A stretch of DNA of 36,944 bases, taken from positions 1-36,944 of the forward strand of contig CAKKPG010000120.1 in assembly GCA_919901555.1 (NCBI GenBank). The letters are read 5' to 3'. Source of the DNA: Nitrospiria bacterium (GTDB taxonomy: Bacteria; Nitrospirota; UBA9217). A program made the translations under genes and the position numbers. The notes under the pieces were generated by a model. It was not told where the DNA came from. It searched no databases and worked only from the letters and a program-made list of their open reading frames with translations. Positions 22,782-31,734 of the stretch are shown here, in pieces (positions within the stretch are counted from its first letter, which is position 1; the number at the start of each line of letters is the position of its first letter).

Positions 22782-22843
22782 GCTTCCGGGAGCGCCCGGA
22801 TAAAGGTGTTGACTTATCCAGCTCCCGATTATAGAGTGGGGCC

Positions 22844-23662
22844 ATGAGAACACCGGATCTCCTGCGGGTGGAGCGCCATATCCGCCGGCTTGCGGGCAGG
22901 GCCATCGGCGATTTCGACCTCATAAGGAACAACGACAGGATCCTCGTGGCCCTGTCGGGCGGCAAGGACAGTTGGACACTCCTCCATATCCTCTCGAGCC
23001 TTAAGGAGCGGGCCCCGGTGAGCTTTTCCCTCATTGCCGTGACGGTCCATCCCGGGTTCCCCGGATTTCAGACAGAAACCATGGAAGCGTATCTCGCCGC
23101 AAAGGGCTACGACCACCGGGTCGTCCACGCCCCCATTCACGATACCATGCTCGAAAAACTCAAGCCCGATGACGTTCCGTGCTCGCTCTGCTCCCGCATC
23201 CGGCGCGGGATCCTGTACACGCAGGCGCAGGAACTGGGCTGCAGCAAGGTGGCCCTCGGCCACCACCGGGAGGACGTTATCGAGACGCTCCTCCTGAACC
23301 AGTTCTATAACGGCACGATAAAGGCCATGGCCCCCCTGCTTGCGGCCGACGACGGCAGAAACGTCGTGATCCGGCCCCTCGTGTACGTGCCCGAGGATGA
23401 TATCATCCGGTATGCGTCCCTGGCCGGGTTTCCCGTCGCGTGCTGCGCCTGCCCGTCCTGCGGCGACCCCGATATGAAACGGGTGCAACTCAAAAAACTG
23501 CTGGCTGAGCTGGAGCGGCGGCACCCCGGCATCAAGGCGAGCCTTCTGTCCGCCCTTGCCCGCGTGGACCAGCGCCACCTGTTCACGCCATCGAAGTCGG
23601 TGACGGAGCCTGACGGGAGGAACGAAGCGCCAAAAAAGATTTTGACATCTCCGGACAGGTGA
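22844..23662 (+). CDS. TtcA-like PP-loop ATPase (tRNA 2-thiocytidine-type sulfur transferase)
   Basis: This 272-residue protein has the PP-loop SGGKDS (38-43), C113-x2-C116 (PCSLCSRIRRG), and GHHREDVIETLLLN (139-152). A third cysteine group is C200-C201-x-C203-x2-C206 (CCACPSCG). TtcA uses a [4Fe-4S] cluster held by CxxC and a further Cys to thiolate C32 of tRNAs, and the same order of motifs is present here. The extra cysteines in CCACPSC are more than the one needed. It could also be a related member of the TtcA/TuaA group with another target. The ATG is only weakly preceded by GAGTGGGG. Confidence 0.85.
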   Translation: MRTPDLLRVERHIRRLAGRAIGDFDLIRNNDRILVALSGGKDSWTLLHILSSLKERAPVSFSLIAVTVHPGFPGFQTETMEAYLAAKGYDHRVVHAPIHDTMLEKLKPDDVPCSLCSRIRRGILYTQAQELGCSKVALGHHREDVIETLLLNQFYNGTIKAMAPLLAADDGRNVVIRPLVYVPEDDIIRYASLAGFPVACCACPSCGDPDMKRVQLKKLLAELERRHPGIKASLLSALARVDQRHLFTPSKSVTEPDGRNEAPKKILTSPDR

Positions 23663-23710
23663 CCTATAATCACTATCATTAATCATAACCCGCTCTATAA
23701 TAAATAGTTC

Positions 23711-23899
23711 GTAACTGCTCAGGTCTGCCGCTGAGCACAGGCGCAAAAAAGCGCGCCGCGACAATCATGGCAGCGCCGCTTCAGCCAAAACAGCGCTTGC
23801 GCAGCGAAAGCGCTGCGGGTACGGGCGCCGACAGCGTGAAGGGCGATAGGACACCGGCGCGCCTTGCGCCGAAGCGAAGTGGCTGACCTGAGTAGTTAC
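23711..23899. repeat. 189-bp GC-rich MITE-like element with 15-bp terminal inverted repeats
   Basis: GTAACTGCTCAGGTC (23711-23725) matches the reverse complement of 23885-23899 at 14 of 15 positions, and partial similarity continues inward for about 11 more bases. Inside are nested hairpins: GCGC-AAAAAA-GCGC, CAGCGCTT...AAGCGCTG and GGCGC...GCGCC. The 8-base flanks on either side do not match, so a target duplication is not seen. A 39-codon frame (23767-23886) inside has no ribosome site. The element is far more GC-rich than the AT-rich sequence around it. It may be a non-autonomous insertion element or a folded RNA gene. Confidence 0.6.
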
Positions 23900-23954
23900 C
23901 ATGGATCATAGGTGATGAAGGCCGGGCGTGAACTCTCGTATCCAGGAGGTTCTG

Positions 23955-24659
23955 ATGGCCGAACGGAAAAAGCTGGGTGATTTCCTGATAGAGGCGGGGC
24001 TGATCGACGACATGCAGCTCCAGGCGGCGCTTGCTCACCAGCGCAACTGGAACGGCAGGCTGGGATCCATCCTCATTGAGATGGGGTTCATCGGCGAGGC
24101 CGACCTCACCAGGGTCATCGCGGAGAAGCTCCGTATTCCGTCGGTGAATCTGTTCGAACCCGAGATCCCCGATGGGATCATCAAACTGATCAAGCCCGAC
24201 ATCGCCAAGAAATACGGCGCTGTCCCTGTCAGGAAGGACGGCGGGGCGCTCGTGGTCGCCCTGTCGGACCCCATGGACATTGCAGCCCTCGACGAGATCC
24301 GTTTTATTACCGGCCTCGTGATAAAACCCGCCCTGGCCGCGGAGGCCGAGATCAAGGACGCCATCAAGAAATACTACGACCGCGAGGCGGTGGTCCACCG
24401 GGAACGCCAGACCATCCAGGAGAAATTCAAGTCATCGCCTTCCGAAAAGATGGAGATTATCCGGGAGGCCGAGATGAAGGCGGACCCCGCGGCAGGCGTT
24501 GAGTGGAAGCCGCGGAGCGAGCCGGCAAAGCCGGCAGAGCAGGAGCCGGTCCCGGACCGGCTGCTCCTGGACGCGCTCGTCAGCCTGCTCATTGAAAAGG
24601 AGCTCGTTTCGCGGGAAGAACTGGTGAAAATGGTCGCGCAGAAGAAGATGGGGCTGTGA
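23955..24659 (+). CDS. Stand-alone GspE/PilB N-terminal domain protein
   Basis: This 234-residue protein begins KLGDFLIEAGLIDDMQLQAALA and continues GRLGSILIEMGFIGEADLTRVIAEKL and then KKYGAVPVRKDGGALVVALSDP. This is the N-terminal domain (T2SSE_N/MshEN) of the ATPases of type II secretion and type IV pili. The Walker motifs of the ATPase are absent. Instead there is a Pro/Glu linker and a short C-terminal segment, LLLDALVSLLIEKELVSREELVKMV, that repeats the helical theme. MshEN domains can bind cyclic di-GMP. With an HD-GYP and a PilZ-like protein in the window, that is a reasonable but unproven role. AGGAGGT precedes ATG 23955. Confidence 0.82.
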   Translation: MAERKKLGDFLIEAGLIDDMQLQAALAHQRNWNGRLGSILIEMGFIGEADLTRVIAEKLRIPSVNLFEPEIPDGIIKLIKPDIAKKYGAVPVRKDGGALVVALSDPMDIAALDEIRFITGLVIKPALAAEAEIKDAIKKYYDREAVVHRERQTIQEKFKSSPSEKMEIIREAEMKADPAAGVEWKPRSEPAKPAEQEPVPDRLLLDALVSLLIEKELVSREELVKMVAQKKMGL

Positions 24660-24660
24660 A

Positions 24661-24736
24661 AATGCGGAACGCAGATTTCACCCTGCACTCGCGCGAGGCA
24701 CTCGTAAGCGCTGGGTGCAGGCGGAATGCGGAGTGA
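24661..24736. repeat. Hairpin with GCGGAATGCGGAG-type flanks before yjbQ
   Basis: AATGCGGAACGCAG on the left and GCGGAATGCGGAGTG on the right belong to the same repeat family as 15172-15226. Between them, CCTGCAC and GTGCAGG form a hairpin stem. The small gap is filled by it. Confidence 0.45.
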
Positions 24737-25159
24737 ATGGAGCTGATGAAAACTTACAGGGACTTTATTAAGATCACGACCGATGAGACCATGGAGATCC
24801 GGGACATCACCGGCGAGGTCTCCCAGATCCTGGCGAAGAGCGGCATCAAGGACGGCATGGTGCTCCTGTTTCCGCACCACACCAGCGCCGCGGTCTACCT
24901 GAGCGATTCCGACCGGAGCCTCACCGAGGACTTTGCCGCTCTGATGCGGAGGCTCATACCCGAGGCGGAGTACCGGCACAACCTGTCGGATGCCAAGAAA
25001 AACGCCCGGGCCCATCTGATGTCTCAGCTCGTGGGCCACAGCCTGACCCTGCCTGTTACGGAAGGGGGCCTGGATCTCGGCGTGTACCAGACGGTATATT
25101 ACGCCGAGTTCGACGGAAAGCGCGAAAAAGAGGTTCTGGTCAAGATTATCGGTGAATGA
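24737..25159 (+). CDS. YjbQ/UPF0047 family protein (secondary thiamine-phosphate synthase-like)
   Basis: This 140-residue protein matches the family along its whole length: LFPHHTSAAVYLSDSD with the conserved His pair, and EYRHNLSDAKKNARAHLMSQ. It continues GHSLTLPVTEGGLDLGVYQTVYYAEFDG near the end. The family shows weak thiamine-phosphate synthase activity in E. coli; the main role is unknown. ATG 24737 has a close GGAG. ATG 24746 could be the start and would remove three residues. Confidence 0.88.
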   Translation: MELMKTYRDFIKITTDETMEIRDITGEVSQILAKSGIKDGMVLLFPHHTSAAVYLSDSDRSLTEDFAALMRRLIPEAEYRHNLSDAKKNARAHLMSQLVGHSLTLPVTEGGLDLGVYQTVYYAEFDGKREKEVLVKIIGE

Positions 25160-25285
25160 CGCCTGACCCGGCAAGAGGGAACCAGGATCTTTGAACCCCG
25201 CCGAGGCGCGGCAAGCGTCTTTTGCCTGTCAGCAAGAAGCAGACGGGTACGTCACGAAAGGGTATTCAGGGGGGAACGAAATAGT

Positions 25286-25690
25286 ATGAAACGAATGAAC
25301 GTGGTATTGGCGGCGGTGACAACCATTTTTGCCGTTGCCGGGAGCGGCACGGTCTTTTCCCAGGACCACAAGGCTCCGCGCATCGAAATCAAGGAAGAAC
25401 GATTCGATTTCGGCAAGGTCACCCAGGGCGAGCAGGCCGTGCATGTGTTCGAGATCAGGAACGCCGGGAACGACGTTCTTGAAGTTCAAAAGGTCCAGAC
25501 CTCCTGAGGGTGCGCCGCAGGGCTGGTTAGTTCTAACCGGCTGGAACCAGGAGCTACGGGGCAGGTGAAGGTGAGCGTGGACACGACAGGCAGGAGCGGG
25601 CGCCTCACGAAACACATCACCGTCTATTCCAACGACCGCACGACGCCGGCGTTTACCATGACGGTGACCCTTGAGGTGGCGCCGCGGTAG
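25286..25690 (+). CDS. DUF1573 exported protein with in-frame TGA, likely selenocysteine
   Basis: The frame runs from ATG 25286 to TGA 25505-25507 and continues without interruption to TAG 25688-25690, giving 134 residues with read-through. A signal peptide (1-25, VFS-Q) is followed by IEIKEERFDFGKVTQGEQAV and FEIRNAGNDVLEVQKVQTS. Then come U74-G75-C76 and, after it, NRLEPGATGQVKVSVDTTGR, ITVYSNDRTTP and VTLEVAPR. DUF1573 proteins carry S-C-G-C at this place, then PG, G and ND motifs, all present here. The TGA is on the first Cys. Both halves match one family in one frame, so a frameshift is not needed. A SECIS-like hairpin follows. A mutation or sequencing error is the other reading. Confidence 0.82.
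25521..25542 (+). promoter_or_regulatory. SECIS-like hairpin after the TGA of the DUF1573 gene
   Basis: GGCTGGTT (25521-25528) pairs with AACCGGCT (25535-25542), with two GU pairs, around the loop AGTTCT (25529-25534). The loop starts 21 bases after the TGA. The E. coli fdhF SECIS has a stem ending GGTTGC, the loop AGGTCT, and 17 bases between UGA and loop, so size, position and loop sequence are alike. Confidence 0.65.
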
Positions 25691-25761
25691 CCGTCCCTCT
25701 GCGTTCTATCCGCGTCCCGGCAAACGATTTAACACTGCGATGGCAGCCCAAAGGAGGACCT

Positions 25762-26184
25762 ATGAACAAGGCACCGAAGAAATCACTGTCAAAAGCGAAG
25801 GAGCAGGTCACTTCGCGGACAAAGACGTTGCTTCAATCGGCGAAGAAAAAATTCGACGCTATCGATTTTCCACCCCTTTGGCAGAAGGTGAAGAAGGGGT
25901 TCGAGCAGACCGCAGAGGCCGTGGGAAAGGGGACGGAAAAGGCGGCGGAAAGGGCCGTATCCGCGGCAAAACGCGCAAGCGTCGAGTACAAAATCGTCGA
26001 ACACCGCCGGGAGCAGCAGAAGCTGTTTGCAGACCTCGGCGGCAGGGTCTATGATCTCATGAAACAAAGCCCCCAGGCCCTGAGTCCGAAGGACCCGCAC
26101 ATCATGGCGACGATCGACTCCCTGGCGATGACGGCGAAGAAGATCGCAGCGCTCGAGGAAGAAGCCGGGGCCCTCAAGAAATAG
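25762..26184 (+). CDS. Lys/Ala-rich helical protein of unknown function
   Basis: This 140-residue protein is preceded by AAAGGAGG 5 bases before the ATG. It is strongly basic at the N terminus (KAPKKSLSKAKEQVTSRTKT). A long amphipathic helical region follows (KKGFEQTAEAVGKGTEKAAERA), then FADLGGRVYDLMKQSP, and a predicted coiled coil to the end (IAALEEEAGALKK). No signal peptide or enzyme motif is present. The first part resembles apolipoprotein-like or YtxH-like helical proteins in composition only. The family is not recognised. Confidence 0.7.
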   Translation: MNKAPKKSLSKAKEQVTSRTKTLLQSAKKKFDAIDFPPLWQKVKKGFEQTAEAVGKGTEKAAERAVSAAKRASVEYKIVEHRREQQKLFADLGGRVYDLMKQSPQALSPKDPHIMATIDSLAMTAKKIAALEEEAGALKK

Positions 26185-26507
26185 CATGGCTTGGCATCGC
26201 CCGGGTCCCGCCGCCGGCCGGCTTCCGCAGCCCCCAAATACTGACTTTATTTTCTTGACAATTTTCCGCCCGGTATGTTAGTGTCATAGCGCAATTGCGA
26301 CGTGAACAGGCCAAAAGAGAGGCAGCACGACCTTGAAACAGCACCGACATCCTCAATTTCCCAGTGACATGCCAACCCCGGGCATAGGTCCCGCCCCGGC
26401 GGGACTATAACTTCTTCTCGTTGACGGATTCATTACATCTCAATCGGCTGCTTAATTAAAAGAAATCGCAAAGAAGCTTTTTTTGACTATTTTGGGAGGA
26501 TAGACCT
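26185..26507. promoter_or_regulatory. Leader region of the aminotransferase gene
   Basis: A perfect TTGACA lies at 26255-26260 with a poor -10 (TAGTGT, 18 bases on), so a promoter here is plausible but weak. The leader then holds a GC-rich hairpin, GTCCCGC-CCCG-GCGGGAC (26388-26405), without a T-run. A second possible -35 (TTGACG) lies at 26421-26426. No open frame with a ribosome site and no known riboswitch pattern was seen. Confidence 0.35.
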
Positions 26508-27644
26508 ATGCAGAAAAAATATCTTTTGGCTCCCGGCCCGACGCCGGTGCCCCCCGAAGCACTGATGGCCATGGCCATGCCGATCATCCATCACCGGGCG
26601 CCCGATTTCGTGCCCGTTCTCGATTCAGCAAAGAAGGGCTTGCAATGGCTGTACCAGACGAAAAACGACGTCCTCATTCTCTGCTCCACCGGCACCGGCG
26701 GCATGGTCGGCTCGGTGAACAATTTCCTGAACCCCGGCGATGACGTGCTCGTGGTGAACGGCGGAAAGTTCGGCGAACGGTGGACCAAGATCTGCCAGGC
26801 CTACGGCATGAAGGTGGAAGAGATCGTCGTGGAGTGGGGCCACGCGGTGAAGCCCGAGCAGGTCGAGGCCGCGCTCAAGAAGAACCCGAAGATCAAGGCC
26901 GTGTTCGTCCAGGTCACCGAGACGTCCACCGGCGTGAACCACGACGTGAAGACCCTGGCGGGCATCGTCAAAAAGACGGATGCCATCTTCGTGGCGGACG
27001 CCATCAGCGCTCTCGTCGCCCATGACCTCAGGACCGACGAGTGGGGCATCGACGTGATGATCGGCGGCTCCCAGAAGGGCCTGATGCTTCCGCCGGGCCT
27101 GGCCTTCGTCTCGGTGAGCGACAAGGCCTGGAAGACGGCCGATACGGCAAAGACGCCCAAGTTCTACTTCAACTTCAAGAAAGAGCGGGAGAACCTGGCC
27201 AAAAACCAGACGAACTTTACCTCGGCCGTAACGCTTATCATCGGCCTGAACTCCTGCATCACGATGCTCCGGGAGGAAGGCCTCCCGAACGTTTTTGCCC
27301 GCCATGAGAGGCTTGCCAGGGCCACCCGCGCGGCGGCAGCGGCCCTGGGTCTCAAGCTCTATCCCAAGGACAACCCGAGCACGTCGCTTACGGCGATCGA
27401 GTCCCCCGCCGGCGTGGATGGCCAGGCCATCTACAAGAACCTGCGGGAGAAGTACGGCATCACCGGCGCGGGCGGCCAGGACAAGCTCAAGGGCAAGATC
27501 TTCCGCATCGCCCACCTGGGCTACGCCGATACCTTCGACGTGATCACGGCCGTGGCTGGCATCGAGATGGTCCTGAAAGGCCTCGGCCATCCGGTGAAGC
27601 TCGGCACCGGCGTCGCCGCGGCGCAGGAAATTTTAATGAAATAA
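26508..27644 (+). CDS. Class V PLP aminotransferase (alanine/serine-glyoxylate type)
   Basis: This 378-residue protein begins KYLLAPGPTPVPPEALMAM and has IIHHRAPDF and CSTGTGGMVGSVNNFL. The Asp that binds the PLP ring nitrogen is in IFVADAISALVAHD, and the catalytic Lys is K190 in GGSQKGLMLPPG. This is the signature of the alanine-glyoxylate/serine-glyoxylate group. It is directly followed by serA. In several bacteria and archaea a member of this group serves as the phosphoserine aminotransferase, so it may do the second step of serine synthesis here. GGGAGG lies 8 bases before the ATG. Confidence 0.9.
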   Translation: MQKKYLLAPGPTPVPPEALMAMAMPIIHHRAPDFVPVLDSAKKGLQWLYQTKNDVLILCSTGTGGMVGSVNNFLNPGDDVLVVNGGKFGERWTKICQAYGMKVEEIVVEWGHAVKPEQVEAALKKNPKIKAVFVQVTETSTGVNHDVKTLAGIVKKTDAIFVADAISALVAHDLRTDEWGIDVMIGGSQKGLMLPPGLAFVSVSDKAWKTADTAKTPKFYFNFKKERENLAKNQTNFTSAVTLIIGLNSCITMLREEGLPNVFARHERLARATRAAAAALGLKLYPKDNPSTSLTAIESPAGVDGQAIYKNLREKYGITGAGGQDKLKGKIFRIAHLGYADTFDVITAVAGIEMVLKGLGHPVKLGTGVAAAQEILMK

Positions 27645-27649
27645 AATGA

Positions 27650-27770
27650 GTTGATATGAATCGGGGAAACGGGGAACCGGCGAAACGGTGAATGTGGATT
27701 GGTCTCCGTTTCACCCCCTCTCCGTTTCTCCGGGTCATGTCTCCCACCTTTTCAAACCATTGGAGGCTTC
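27650..27770. repeat. GAAACGGGGAAAC-type inverted repeat between the aminotransferase and serA
   Basis: ATCGGGGAAACGGGGAACC and GAAACGGTGAA on the left are loosely inverted to CCGTTTCACC and CCGTTTCTCCGGG on the right. It belongs to the set of gene-spacing repeats in this window. The serA ribosome site lies at its right edge. Confidence 0.5.
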
Positions 27771-29348
27771 ATGAAGGTCCTGATCAGCGACAACCTGTCC
27801 TCTACAGGGGTCGAAATACTCAAGAAGGCCGGGCTCGAGGTGGATGCCCGGAGCAAGACGAGCCCCGAGGAGATCGAGAAGATCATCGGCGACTACGACG
27901 CTCTGATCATCAGGTCGGCCACCAAGGTCACCGCGGCGCTGCTCGACAAGGCGACGAAGCTCAAGGTCGTGGGCCGCGCCGGCAGCGGCCTGGACAACGT
28001 GGACACCCCCGCGGCCACGAAAAAAGGGGTGGTGGTGATGAACACCCCGGGGGGCAACACGGTCACCACGGCAGAGCATACCATGGGAATGATCTTTGCC
28101 TGCGCCCGGATGATTCCCCAGGCCTATGCCTCGCTCAAGGCGGGCAAGTGGGAAAAGAAGAAGTTCGAGGGCGTGGAGCTTTACGACAAGACCCTCGGCG
28201 TCATCGGCCTGGGCGCCATCGGCGGCGTCGTGGCGAACCGGGCGATCGGACTCGGCATGAAGGTGCTGGCCTATGACCCGTTCATTTCCACGGAAAAGGC
28301 CAAGAGCCTCGGGATCGAGCTCGCCGACCTGCCCGCGCTCTACAAACGGTCCGATTTCATCACGATCCACACGCCCAAGACCAAGGAGACGGCGAACCTT
28401 ATCAACAAGAACACCATCGCCCAGATGAAGGACGGGGTGCGCATCATTAACTGCGCCCGCGGCGGCATCGTAAACGAGCAGGACCTTTATGAAACCATGA
28501 AAAGCGGCAAGGTCGCGGCAGCGGCCTTTGACGTGTTCGAGAAGGAGCCGCCGGAGAACCACCCCCTCCTCACCCTGGAGAGCTTTATTGCAACGCCGCA
28601 TCTCGGCGCGTCCACGCAGGAGGCCCAGGAGAACGTGGCCGTGGCCATCGCCGAGCAGATCGTGGACTACCTTATCGCAGGGACCGTGCGGAACGCGGTG
28701 AACGTGCCGTCAGTGCCGGCGGACCAGCTCCCGACGCTCAGCCCCTACATCAATCTTGCCGAGCGGATGGGGTCCTTCGAGGCCCAGCTTTACGAGGGAG
28801 GCCTCACGCAGGTGACGGTGGAATACAGCGGCGAGGTGGCGAACCTCAAGCTCGAGCCCATCACCCTCGCGGCGCTCAAGGGGCTGCTCACGCCGATCCT
28901 CAAGGAGAACGTGAACTACGTGAACGCGCCGCTCATCGCCAAGGACCGGGGCATCGAGGTCAAAGTGTCCAGTTCGAGCGATACCCGGGAATATACGAGC
29001 CTCATCACGCTCAAGGTCAAGACGAACGGGAAGGAAATGTTCGTGGCGGGCACGCTCAACAGCAAGAAGGAGCCGCGCATCGTGCAGGTGGATAACTTTC
29101 CCATGGAGGCGGTTCCCGACGGAGACATGCTGGTGCTCATGAACAACGACAAGCCGGGCGTGATCGGCGGCATCGGCACGCTGCTGGGCCAGAACGGCAT
29201 CAATATCGCGCGCATGCAGTTCGGCCGCGAGACGGCCGGCGGCCTGGCGGTCTCCGTCGTGAGCATCGACAGCCCCGTCTCCGATGAGCTGATGGAGAAG
29301 ATCAAGAAGCTCCCGAACGTGCTGTCGGTGAAGCAAATCAGAATATAG
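27771..29348 (+). CDS. serA: D-3-phosphoglycerate dehydrogenase
   Basis: This 525-residue enzyme oxidises 3-phosphoglycerate to 3-phosphohydroxypyruvate, the first step of serine synthesis. Seen are the NAD motif G146-x-G148-x2-G151 (GVIGLGAIGG), the catalytic Arg in INCARGGIVNE, the Glu in KEPPENHPLL and the His in TPHLGAST. The C-terminal third has the intervening domain and an ACT domain (MLVLMNNDKPGVIGGIGTLL) that can bind serine. The length is that of the long type of SerA. ATG 27771 is preceded by GGAGG. The upstream in-frame 24 codons are repeat-encoded. Confidence 0.95.
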   Translation: MKVLISDNLSSTGVEILKKAGLEVDARSKTSPEEIEKIIGDYDALIIRSATKVTAALLDKATKLKVVGRAGSGLDNVDTPAATKKGVVVMNTPGGNTVTTAEHTMGMIFACARMIPQAYASLKAGKWEKKKFEGVELYDKTLGVIGLGAIGGVVANRAIGLGMKVLAYDPFISTEKAKSLGIELADLPALYKRSDFITIHTPKTKETANLINKNTIAQMKDGVRIINCARGGIVNEQDLYETMKSGKVAAAAFDVFEKEPPENHPLLTLESFIATPHLGASTQEAQENVAVAIAEQIVDYLIAGTVRNAVNVPSVPADQLPTLSPYINLAERMGSFEAQLYEGGLTQVTVEYSGEVANLKLEPITLAALKGLLTPILKENVNYVNAPLIAKDRGIEVKVSSSSDTREYTSLITLKVKTNGKEMFVAGTLNSKKEPRIVQVDNFPMEAVPDGDMLVLMNNDKPGVIGGIGTLLGQNGINIARMQFGRETAGGLAVSVVSIDSPVSDELMEKIKKLPNVLSVKQIRI

Positions 29349-29370
29349 AATTCAAAATGCAGAGTGAAAA

Positions 29371-30817
<1,447 letters not shown>

Positions 30818-30823
30818 TTCCTG

Positions 30824-30853
30824 TTGACAACCGTTGCGGTTCTTTGTTAATAT
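30824..30853 (+). promoter_or_regulatory. Promoter of the tRNA-Lys gene
   Basis: A perfect TTGACA (30824-30829) and TAATAT (30848-30853) are 18 bases apart. The tRNA begins 26 bases after the -10. Confidence 0.6.
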
Positions 30854-30878
30854 ACGCATTCTTTAAAAGTCCCCTGTC

Positions 30879-30954
30879 GGGCCGATAGCTCAGTTGGTAG
30901 AGCACCGCCCTTTTAAGGCGGGTGTCCTGGGTTCGAATCCCAGTCGGCTCACCA
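30879..30954 (+). tRNA. tRNA-Lys (anticodon TTT)
   Basis: This is a 76-base cloverleaf. The acceptor GGGCCGA pairs with TCGGCTC, with one GU. The D-arm is GCTC...GAGC, the anticodon arm is CCGCC-CTTTTAA-GGCGG with TTT in the centre, and the T-arm is CTGGG-TTCGAAT-CCCAG. The encoded CCA ends at 30954. Confidence 0.97.
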
Positions 30955-30975
30955 TGTAACCGAAAAACATTGAAG

Positions 30976-31058
30976 ATTGGAAATTGTAAATTTTGCCGGT
31001 TGAGGTCGTTTTCCCATTTTGCAATTTCCAATTTCAAATTTTCAATTTTCAATTCGCT
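30976..31058. repeat. AT-rich inverted repeat between the two tRNA genes
   Basis: ATTGGAAATTG (30976-30986) and CAATTTCCAAT (31022-31032) are perfect inverted 11-mers, followed by TTTCAA and TTTTCAATT units. The same 11-mer occurs at the start of cusB (3942-3952). Confidence 0.6.
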
Positions 31059-31068
31059 TTAGCGTTCC

Positions 31069-31146
31069 GTCCCCATCGTCTAGCCCGGCCCAGGACACCG
31101 CCCTTTCACGGCGATAACGGGGGTTCGAATCCCCCTGGGGACGCCA
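31069..31146 (+). tRNA. tRNA-Glu (anticodon TTC)
   Basis: The acceptor GTCCCCA pairs with TGGGGAC. The D-loop is long and C-rich (TCTAGCCCGGCCCAGGACA), as in many tRNA-Glu. The anticodon arm is CCGCC-CTTTCAC-GGCG(A) with TTC, and the T-arm is GGGGG-TTCGAAT-CCCCC. The 3' end carries encoded CCA and is followed by a T-run. Confidence 0.95.
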
Positions 31147-31259
31147 ATTTTTTTTCCTCGTCACCTTCCGTCCACAGTAACACTTCCAGCCATCTGCTCA
31201 TCGTCCGATTTCCGTCTTCTGACCTCCGGGATGATGCAGCATTTCCTTGTTCCACACCC

Positions 31260-31287
31260 TTGACAAAATTGAAACCGGTGTTATCCT
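31260..31287 (+). promoter_or_regulatory. Promoter of the response-regulator pair
   Basis: A perfect TTGACA (31260-31265) and TATCCT (31282-31287) are 16 bases apart, about 50 bases before the first response-regulator gene. Confidence 0.55.
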
Positions 31288-31337
31288 TTTACTGTAATCT
31301 CATGCTAAGGTATTCAGCGCCCGGTGCAGGAGTGCCC

Positions 31338-31730
31338 ATGGAAGATGCTCACCAGTACCAGTATAAGATACTCGCCGTCGATGACGACGAGTTCAGCCTC
31401 AGGCTCCTGGAAAAGTTCCTTGCCCCGGCCGGATACGCCGTGACCAAGGCTCACGACGGGGCCGAGGCCCTTGACCTGCTCTCGCAGGAGCGCTTCGACC
31501 TTCTCATCACCGACATCAGCATGCCGAGGATGAGCGGCCTTCGGCTCCTTGAAGAGGTAGAGAAGCGCCACGGGGCCATCCCCACCATCGTGGTCACCGC
31601 CAGCGAGATCAATTCCACGACGCAGAGAAAGTCCCACTCCCTGGGCGCCCGGTCATTCATGGTCAAACCCCTGGACAGGGACGAACTCCTGGACGTCGTA
31701 GAGCAAGTACTCGGGAAGGAGAAGGCATAA
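31338..31730 (+). CDS. Single-domain response regulator (CheY-like)
   Basis: This 130-residue receiver domain stands alone. It has the acidic triad AVDDDE near residue 13, the phosphoacceptor Asp in LLITDISMPRMSG, the Thr in VVTAS and the Lys in FMVKPLDR. No output domain is attached, so it must act by protein contact. ATG 31338 has AGGAG 5 bases upstream. The next gene starts 4 bases after its stop, so the two are co-expressed. No histidine kinase gene is next to them. Confidence 0.92.
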   Translation: MEDAHQYQYKILAVDDDEFSLRLLEKFLAPAGYAVTKAHDGAEALDLLSQERFDLLITDISMPRMSGLRLLEEVEKRHGAIPTIVVTASEINSTTQRKSHSLGARSFMVKPLDRDELLDVVEQVLGKEKA

Positions 31731-31734
31731 ACCG

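Noticed and set aside
22809-22835. Promoter directly before the TtcA-like gene (TTGACT...TATAGA)
   Set aside because: The spacing is only 15 bases and the leader would be very short, so it is too weak to list as a feature.
23767-23886. A 39-codon frame inside the MITE-like element
   Set aside because: There is no ribosome site, and the codons coincide with the hairpin arms of the element.
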